NCBI GenBank assembly: GCA_947456095.1
Contig: CANGPX010000010.1
Location: 1-35,023 of the forward strand
Source: Acidimicrobiaceae bacterium
GTDB lineage: Bacteria > Actinomycetota > Acidimicrobiia > Acidimicrobiales > RAAP-2
Direction of reading: 5' to 3'
DNA: 35,023 nt
The notes under the pieces: model-generated
What the model was told of the DNA's origin: nothing
Databases searched by the model: none
The model's input: the letters and a program-made list of their open reading frames with translations, nothing else
Shown: positions 30,613 to 35,023 of the stretch, one piece after another
Position numbering within the stretch: the stretch's first letter is position 1
How the letters are laid out: each line of letters opens with the position of its first letter
Made by a program: the position numbers and the translations under genes

Positions 30613-32006
30613 CTAATAACGAACCGGACATGGAATTCCGAGAAGGTGAATATGGCGAGAAGGTTCTTGCTGTTGAGCCCGGAGGCATTGAAGCGATTCC
30701 TGATGGCGATCGCCACGGCAAAGCCCGTGACATGTTTGCCGTATGGGTGAGCCCGAACCTTGAGTTCGCCACCATTTATGTTGGTGCCCTCGGCGTGCTG
30801 TTCGGTTTGAGTTTCGTTCAAGCCGTCCTCGGCATTCTTCTTGGAAACGCTCTCGGCGCAACCGCCCACTACTTCTTGACCCAAGACGGCCCCCGCTACG
30901 GCGTGCCGCAGATGGTCGTTGGACGAGCTGCATTTGGCAAGTTCGGCAACATCCCACCGGCACTGGCGAACTGGTTCGCCGCCGGTATTGGTTGGTTTGC
31001 CGTGAACAGTGCGTCTGGTGCTTTTGCGTTGTCGACCTTGGCACACATGAGTGGCGTCTGGGCATTGTTGATTGTCGTGATTGTGCAGATCACAGTGGCC
31101 TTCATTGGACACAACTTGGTGCAAAAGGTCGAGCGCTACCTCATGCCGTATCTCGTCATTGTCTTCGGTGCCGCTGCGGTCATTGCCTTGAGCAAGAGTC
31201 ACCCAAGTGCGCCGAGCCACTGGTACTTCCCTGGCGCGTTCTTGGTGTTTCTCGGTGCCGTTTACGGCTACGCCGCTGGCTGGAACCCTTTTGCTTCGGA
31301 CTACTCGCGCTACCTGCCAAAGACTGAAAATCGCAAGGTTGCCGGTCTTTCTGCCGGACTTGGGTTGTTTGGATCCGCTGCGATTCTCGAGATCGTTGGC
31401 GCTGGTGCGGCAACTGCAGGCCTCAAGGCTTACGGACCAGGCACGAACCCCGTTGGTGACTTCACCAACTTGCTGCCTGGCTGGCTCGGCAAACTCGTGC
31501 TGCTTGGCATTGTGCTCGGCTCAATCTGCGCCAACGCACTCAATATCTATTCGGGTTCAATGTCATTTTTGACCCTTGGTATTCGTGCCCACAAGTTGCC
31601 ACTTCGAGGAATCTTTGCCATCGTCTTCGGCATTGCTGGCTTCTTTGTGGCCCACTGGTCCATGAGTAGCCCAGGCAACAACTTCGAGAACTTCCTGCTC
31701 ATCATGTCGTACTGGATTGGACCATGGCTCGGCGTCATCTTCGCTGACAAGATCCTGCGCAGGGGTGCCTCAGTTGAGCACTACCTTTTCCGAAACCATG
31801 AGAACTACGTTGGCCCCATTGCCTTCATTGTCGCAACGGCGACGTCGATCTACTTCTTCGCCAATAACCCATGGTTCTCGGGTTACGCACCGAAGCACAA
31901 TGGCGACCTCGGTGACTTGGCCTTCCCGGTTGGCTTCGCGATCTCCTTTGTGATCTACATGATTGGATCCGCTGGCAGGGTGAAGAAGGAAGTTGCTGCG
32001 CAGTAA
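30609..32006 (+). CDS. NCS1-family nucleobase/allantoin-type permease
   Basis: A 465-residue secondary transporter with about 12 transmembrane segments. NCS1 hallmarks are WVSPNLEFATIYVGALG at the start of segment 1, YGVPQMVVGRAAFGKFGNIPPALANWFAAGIGWFAVN around segments 3-4, and WNPFASDYSRYLP after segment 6. NCS1 proteins import cytosine, purines, uracil, allantoin, hydantoin or thiamine precursors with a cation. The ligand cannot be set, and no nucleobase enzyme lies beside it. The N-terminal 35 residues are charged and cytoplasmic. The start is GTG at 30609 with GGAGAGGGG upstream. A strong terminator follows. Confidence 0.92.
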   Translation: MTNNEPDMEFREGEYGEKVLAVEPGGIEAIPDGDRHGKARDMFAVWVSPNLEFATIYVGALGVLFGLSFVQAVLGILLGNALGATAHYFLTQDGPRYGVPQMVVGRAAFGKFGNIPPALANWFAAGIGWFAVNSASGAFALSTLAHMSGVWALLIVVIVQITVAFIGHNLVQKVERYLMPYLVIVFGAAAVIALSKSHPSAPSHWYFPGAFLVFLGAVYGYAAGWNPFASDYSRYLPKTENRKVAGLSAGLGLFGSAAILEIVGAGAATAGLKAYGPGTNPVGDFTNLLPGWLGKLVLLGIVLGSICANALNIYSGSMSFLTLGIRAHKLPLRGIFAIVFGIAGFFVAHWSMSSPGNNFENFLLIMSYWIGPWLGVIFADKILRRGASVEHYLFRNHENYVGPIAFIVATATSIYFFANNPWFSGYAPKHNGDLGDLAFPVGFAISFVIYMIGSAGRVKKEVAAQ

Positions 32007-32030
32007 CTCAGAAGTTCTCACGCTTGGAGA

Positions 32031-32064
32031 AACAATGCCCCGAGACTCGTCTCGGGGCATTGTT
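32031..32064 (+). terminator. Strong intrinsic terminator after the permease gene
   Basis: AACAATGCCCCGAGA-CTCG-TCTCGGGGCATTGTT forms a perfect 15-bp stem with a 4-base loop, 24 bases after the stop. It lies inside the overlong ORF of the next gene, which shows that the methyltransferase starts further downstream. Confidence 0.92.
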
Positions 32065-32108
32065 GCATTCAACTGCGAAAACTCATGTGGCCACACCAAT
32101 GTGGGCAC

Positions 32109-32114
32109 TACAGT
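32109..32114 (+). promoter_or_regulatory. Candidate -10 element for a leaderless methyltransferase transcript
   Basis: TACAGT lies seven bases before the ATG at 32122, and no ribosome binding site is visible. This spacing would put the transcription start at or next to the A of ATG, as in leaderless actinobacterial mRNAs. Confidence 0.3.
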
Positions 32115-32121
32115 TCGTGCC

Positions 32122-32841
32122 ATGGCAACCACGTTTGAGGACGCTTGGCAAGCAGCGAGTGGCGTAGAAGGATGGCTGCTTCCCGCCCAGGGCAAAGCAC
32201 TGTTTGAAGCTGGTCGTCGGCTCTTGCCGGGAACCGTTGCCGTTGAAATTGGGAGCCACCGGGGCAAGTCGGCGATTCTGATTGCCAGTGGCCTCCAAGG
32301 AGATTCCCGCCTGACAGCGGTTGACCCCTTTGATGATCCTCGCTGGGGTGGCGGTCCCGAATCGCTCGAGAAGTTCACCGCCAATATTGAGGCGGCTGGG
32401 GTGGCAAGCCGGATTGATCTGTTCCGGGGAATCTCCAGTGAAGCCTCAGCGCAGTGGGACGGCACGCCAGTAGGTCTGCTTTGGGTTGATGGCGCTCACG
32501 ATTTGGAGAGCACCTTGGCTGACTTTGATGGCTGGCTGCCCTACATGGCTCCCGGTTCAGAGATCTACGTCCACGATGCATTCTCAGCTATTGGGACAAC
32601 AAAGGCCATCATGCAGCGCTTCTTTTGGTCGAGCCACGTTCACTACACCGGCTGCGAGCGCACCTTGGTGAAATTCCAAGTTCGTCCAACGACATTTTCT
32701 GAGCGAGTGGTGTCCGCACTTGGCGTCTGTTCGCGACTGCCCTTTTTTGCCCGCATGCTTGCGATCAAACTCGCTCGCCGAAAGGGCATGAAGTCGCTTG
32801 AGCGCAAGCTCATGCGAGAGGACAACGAGCCGCTCATCTAG
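32122..32841 (+). CDS. Class I SAM-dependent methyltransferase (Methyltransf_24 type)
   Basis: A 239-residue protein. The SAM-binding part begins GTVAVEIGSHRGKSAILIASGL (motif I, about residues 37-58), continues with RLTAVDPFDD (acidic end of the second strand) and GLLWVDGAHDLESTLADFDGWLPYMAPG, which matches the Methyltransf_24 group where WVDGAH is characteristic. The DAHD-like acidic residues may bind a metal as in small O-methyltransferases. The C-terminal 60 residues are basic (FARMLAIKLARRKGMKSLERK) and may contact membrane or a polymer. The substrate is unknown; related proteins occur in glycan and cell-envelope clusters. The start at 32122 is chosen because the earlier track start crosses the permease terminator. 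Confidence 0.85.
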   Translation: MATTFEDAWQAASGVEGWLLPAQGKALFEAGRRLLPGTVAVEIGSHRGKSAILIASGLQGDSRLTAVDPFDDPRWGGGPESLEKFTANIEAAGVASRIDLFRGISSEASAQWDGTPVGLLWVDGAHDLESTLADFDGWLPYMAPGSEIYVHDAFSAIGTTKAIMQRFFWSSHVHYTGCERTLVKFQVRPTTFSERVVSALGVCSRLPFFARMLAIKLARRKGMKSLERKLMREDNEPLI

Positions 32842-32854
32842 GCAGCTCGGTCTC

Positions 32855-33586
32855 CTACGGCGCAACCACCACAATCTGGTTGTTGCGCACCACACTCTTC
32901 CAGCCTCGCCAATTGAACCGACGGGCTCCATCGAGACCGGCATCAAGCAGCGTTCTCGCCATCATGCCCTTCACGGCTTTTGCCGCGTGGCCGGCTGTGC
33001 CGTGTCCGTCTCTGCGGACAAAGTCGACGGAGACGTAATTCTCAAGGCGCATCAGTGCGCGGCCATCAAAAGCACTTCGGTGTTCGGCTGGCAAGAGATC
33101 AAAGACCACGCCATCTTCAACAGTGTCAATGAGCACTTGCGTCAAACTCCGGCGCCAGTACTTGGCCAAAGTTCCAACCGCTGGCAGCGATGCGGCCATC
33201 GTGAGGCGAAAGTCGACAATTGGATCATTGCCCGAAGACATCCCATAGAGCCCTGACGGCACGATGAGACAATCGAGCTGCACCGGGTTCAGCGTGGCTG
33301 GATCGAGATGCTCCCAGACCACTCCGGTGTAGCGCTGCCAAGCTGGAAGGGTTGGGGCATCTTCTTGGCCAGTTGCCTTTGCACATTCAAGAGCACGCTC
33401 GAGCAGAAAGCCAGTTGCCCCAAACAACTTCTTGGCACCGGCCTCATCAATGTCGCGAACGGCTCGATGGAGCGATTTGATGACTGCTGATCTCGGGCGA
33501 TCGAGTTCTTCATCGAAGCGACCCGCTTTGGTGGCTTTTTTCCCTCCTCCTGCCTTTCCTTCGGAGGGCGGGAGGAGAATTGTCAT
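32855..33586 (-). CDS. yaaA: YaaA family (UPF0246) peroxide-stress protein
   Basis: A 243-residue soluble protein. The family opening MTILLPPSEGKAGGG is present, followed by AWQRYTGVVWEHLD, VQLDCLIVPSGLYGM, DPIVDFRLTMAAS and the C-terminal RALMRLENYVSVDFVRRDGHGTAGHAAKAVKGMMARTLL. In E. coli YaaA limits intracellular iron under peroxide stress and binds DNA; actinobacterial members are less studied. I chose ATG at 33586, which gives the normal N-terminus; a GTG four codons earlier (33598) is possible. It converges with the methyltransferase, 13 bases between stops. Confidence 0.9.
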   Translation of the reverse strand: MTILLPPSEGKAGGGKKATKAGRFDEELDRPRSAVIKSLHRAVRDIDEAGAKKLFGATGFLLERALECAKATGQEDAPTLPAWQRYTGVVWEHLDPATLNPVQLDCLIVPSGLYGMSSGNDPIVDFRLTMAASLPAVGTLAKYWRRSLTQVLIDTVEDGVVFDLLPAEHRSAFDGRALMRLENYVSVDFVRRDGHGTAGHAAKAVKGMMARTLLDAGLDGARRFNWRGWKSVVRNNQIVVVAP

Positions 33587-33674
33587 TGGCTGGGCCACGG
33601 GTTAACCGTATCGGAAAGGTGGATGGGGTTGAAACGACAGAACACGAGCATCTCTTGCCAACTACGTTTGGTTC

Positions 33675-34703
33675 GTGCGCAAATTTTTCGCAGCTCTGCT
33701 CGGTGTAGTCGCTTTCACAACAACTGGCTGCACGTCATCAACCACTGCCATCTCAAGCGGAAATTTCGACGTCATCTCAGCGTCCCTTGGCTGTCGAGGA
33801 ATTGTTCACCACAGCGATGGATCAACCTCGATCCCGATGCGAGTCAGCCGAGCTGGTGCCCAAGCAGTTGAAACCGTCAATGTGTGCTTTGGCGACAAAG
33901 GCCCTTACGCGTTCATTGTTGACACTGGTGCAGCCACCACCACCATTGACGCGTCTTTGCAAAAACAGTTGCACCTTTCGTGGTCGGGACCTCAAACAGG
34001 ATCTTCTGGAGCAGGCTGCACCTCAACGGCTCGGCCAGCCAAGGTCGCAACGTGGGCAGCAGGCGGCTTGTGGTTGGCTCCACAATCTGTTCAAGTCCAA
34101 GACATGCCTGGTTTTGGCGGCAAGGACAATGCTTGGGGGCTCCTTGGGTCTGATGTGTGGAGTCGCTTTGGTGCAATTCGCCTGGACTTTTTGCACCAAC
34201 AACTCGTTGTTGCAAATCGTCAAGGACCAAAGCCGGACCACGATTCCTACTTGGAAGGAAACAGTGGGCCCAAAACACCTCCACAGCTTGTTCACGGGCA
34301 CGTGACGGTCTCAGCTCCAATGGTTGTCCAAAGCGGTCGCAACTACACCGAGATGCAGGTCTCCGTCTCCCTCGGATCAGGAACTCGCATTGCCCTCGCA
34401 CCAGATACCGGATCTTCTGGGACGCTTCTTGACGACAAGACCGCTGCTCACTTAGGGCTCACGCCGACGAAGTTCGTTGAAAAAGGTTCAACGGTGTGCT
34501 CCACCATCACCACTCCCTACGTGCTCTCAGGATCTTGGTCAATGGGGGGCCAACGACTTCCCCCCATGCTCTTTTCCACCCTCAGCCTTGGACCATTGCT
34601 TCAAGTGGGATTCAGTGGCTTGCTCGGCTCAGATGTCTTCAGCCGTTATCCATCAGTGGTCTTTGATTATGCCGGCGGTCGACTGCTGCTTGGCGCAGGC
34701 TGA
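33675..34703 (+). CDS. Exported protein with two retropepsin-like aspartic protease lobes
   Basis: A 342-residue protein. The N-terminus is a signal peptide with a possible lipobox (FTTTGC, Cys19), although the residue at -3 is not ideal. Two similar halves follow. Each has a DTG active-site motif (IVDTGAATTTID at Asp83, and APDTGSSGTLLD at Asp244) and each ends with the same hydrophobic-GG-like flap strand GLLGSDVWSRFGAIRLDF and GLLGSDVFSRYPSVVFDY. The motifs are separated by the same 160-161 residues in both cases, so the gene arose by internal duplication. The protein could fold like pepsin, with one aspartate from each lobe. Each half also resembles bacterial clan AA proteases that act as dimers. 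The start is GTG at 33675 without a clear ribosome binding site. The substrate is unknown. Confidence 0.8.
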   Translation: MRKFFAALLGVVAFTTTGCTSSTTAISSGNFDVISASLGCRGIVHHSDGSTSIPMRVSRAGAQAVETVNVCFGDKGPYAFIVDTGAATTTIDASLQKQLHLSWSGPQTGSSGAGCTSTARPAKVATWAAGGLWLAPQSVQVQDMPGFGGKDNAWGLLGSDVWSRFGAIRLDFLHQQLVVANRQGPKPDHDSYLEGNSGPKTPPQLVHGHVTVSAPMVVQSGRNYTEMQVSVSLGSGTRIALAPDTGSSGTLLDDKTAAHLGLTPTKFVEKGSTVCSTITTPYVLSGSWSMGGQRLPPMLFSTLSLGPLLQVGFSGLLGSDVFSRYPSVVFDYAGGRLLLGAG

Positions 34704-34704
34704 T

Positions 34705-35023
34705 CTAGCGAGAAAAGCGCTGCAAGCGCTCAACGGTTTCGTAGAAGCCTTCCATCGTTGATGCCAAAATCTCCGCCACTGGCTCGACTGAGCCAATGCG
34801 TCCCATCACTTGTCCAACAAGGGCAATGGCAGCTTCCATGTCGCCGCCGAAATACAGATCAGCCACTCGGCCAAATTCCGCCATTGAGACATTGTCGTCA
34901 TGTTCAAGTCGACTGGTGCGTTCTGTGCGCAGTGCCCGAAGCCCTGGCCTCGAGAACCGGTTGAGAAATACCGTGTCAGTTTCGGCAACTTCGACAATGG
35001 CTTGCTTCCAGTTGTTGTGCACC
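34705..35023 (-). CDS. Nitronate monooxygenase-like (2-nitropropane dioxygenase) protein, C-terminal part
   Basis: The last 105 residues of a gene that begins beyond the window. The sequence HNNWKQAIVEVAETDTVFLNRFSRPGLRALRTERTSRLE is typical of the C-terminal half of NMO/2-NPD family FMN enzymes after the phosphate-binding loop, with the helical ending ALVGQVMGRIGSVEPVAEILASTM. These enzymes oxidise alkyl nitronates, and many members of unknown role exist in Actinobacteria. The track start at 35022 is only the window edge (a V codon), not a true start. It converges with the aspartic protease-like gene, with one base between the stops. Confidence 0.8.
   Translation of the reverse strand, partial: VHNNWKQAIVEVAETDTVFLNRFSRPGLRALRTERTSRLEHDDNVSMAEFGRVADLYFGGDMEAAIALVGQVMGRIGSVEPVAEILASTMEGFYETVERLQRFSR

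Noticed and set aside
30549-31220. 223-residue minus-strand ORF opposite the NCS1 permease
   Set aside because: Shadow of the permease; low-complexity His/Asn-rich translation.
31993-32121. N-terminal extension of the methyltransferase ORF
   Set aside because: It contains the permease terminator stem and does not match the family.
31770-32465. 231-residue minus-strand ORF across the permease-methyltransferase junction
   Set aside because: It crosses a strong terminator and is antisense to two supported genes.
1-35023. CRISPR arrays, transposons, phage or integrase genes
   Set aside because: I looked for regularly spaced repeats, transposase or integrase motifs and long terminal repeats and saw none.

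Overview
The window reads as chromosomal DNA of a mid-GC actinobacterium, most likely an Acidimicrobiia (Ilumatobacter-like) lineage. The sequence evidence is: a clpS-DUF2017 pair, the actinobacterial mec/cysO/cysM cysteine set next to rph and rdgB, a luciferase-like (F420-type) oxidoreductase, many MaoC/acyl-CoA dehydrogenase/SDR lipid genes, frequent GTG/TTG starts with GGAGG-type ribosome binding sites, and a one-piece tmRNA with an ALAA-ending tag. The lineage call is inference. I see no mobile elements, phage genes, tRNA genes or CRISPR arrays.

Layout. 0-2.7 kb: end of an FKBP isomerase gene, clpS, DUF2017, a small unknown gene on the minus strand and an Xaa-Pro aminopeptidase. 2.8-4.7 kb (minus): a class I P450 with its own single-cluster ferredoxin, then a Tat-exported Rieske protein. 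4.8-6.1 kb (plus): a DinB-fold protein coupled to an SDR-fold protein that carries the Ser-Tyr-Arg triad of halohydrin dehalogenases instead of Ser-Tyr-Lys. 6.1-10.3 kb: a large sulfatase divergent from a SulP sulfate-type permease. 10.4-15.4 kb (plus): a secreted GYSQGG hydrolase, an FKBP isomerase, a glycerate kinase lacking a canonical start codon, a hydroxyacyl-CoA-type SDR and a small PLDNc_N/SHOCT membrane protein. 15.5-21.2 kb (minus): a Lon-type substrate-binding protein and a tight five-gene lipid operon (FAS1-like dehydratase half, tandem-fused acyl-CoA dehydrogenase, MaoC hydratase half, LLM oxidoreductase, epimerase). 21.2-25.8 kb (minus): amidase, rdgB, rph, cysM, cysO, bioY, mec. 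26-27.1 kb (plus): smpB and ssrA. 27.2-35 kb: a TauD-type dioxygenase, DUF5522, a zinc alcohol dehydrogenase, a poorly coding stretch, a small membrane protein coupled to an NCS1 permease, a methyltransferase, YaaA, a lipoprotein with two aspartic-protease lobes, and the end of a nitronate monooxygenase-like gene.

How they work together. cysO (sulfur carrier), cysM (PLP synthase) and mec (JAMM peptidase) form a protein-bound cysteine pathway; here CysO ends GGAA rather than GG, so the carrier probably has to be trimmed before use. The sulfatase, SulP permease and TauD-like dioxygenase suggest scavenging of organic sulfur. The five-gene operon looks like a beta-oxidation module in which the hydratase is split over two proteins and the dehydrogenase heterodimer is fused into one chain. 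smpB and ssrA together form the trans-translation system. The best candidates for something little described are the halohydrin-dehalogenase-like gene, the GGAA CysO, the duplicated retropepsin lipoprotein and the CTG-start glycerate kinase.
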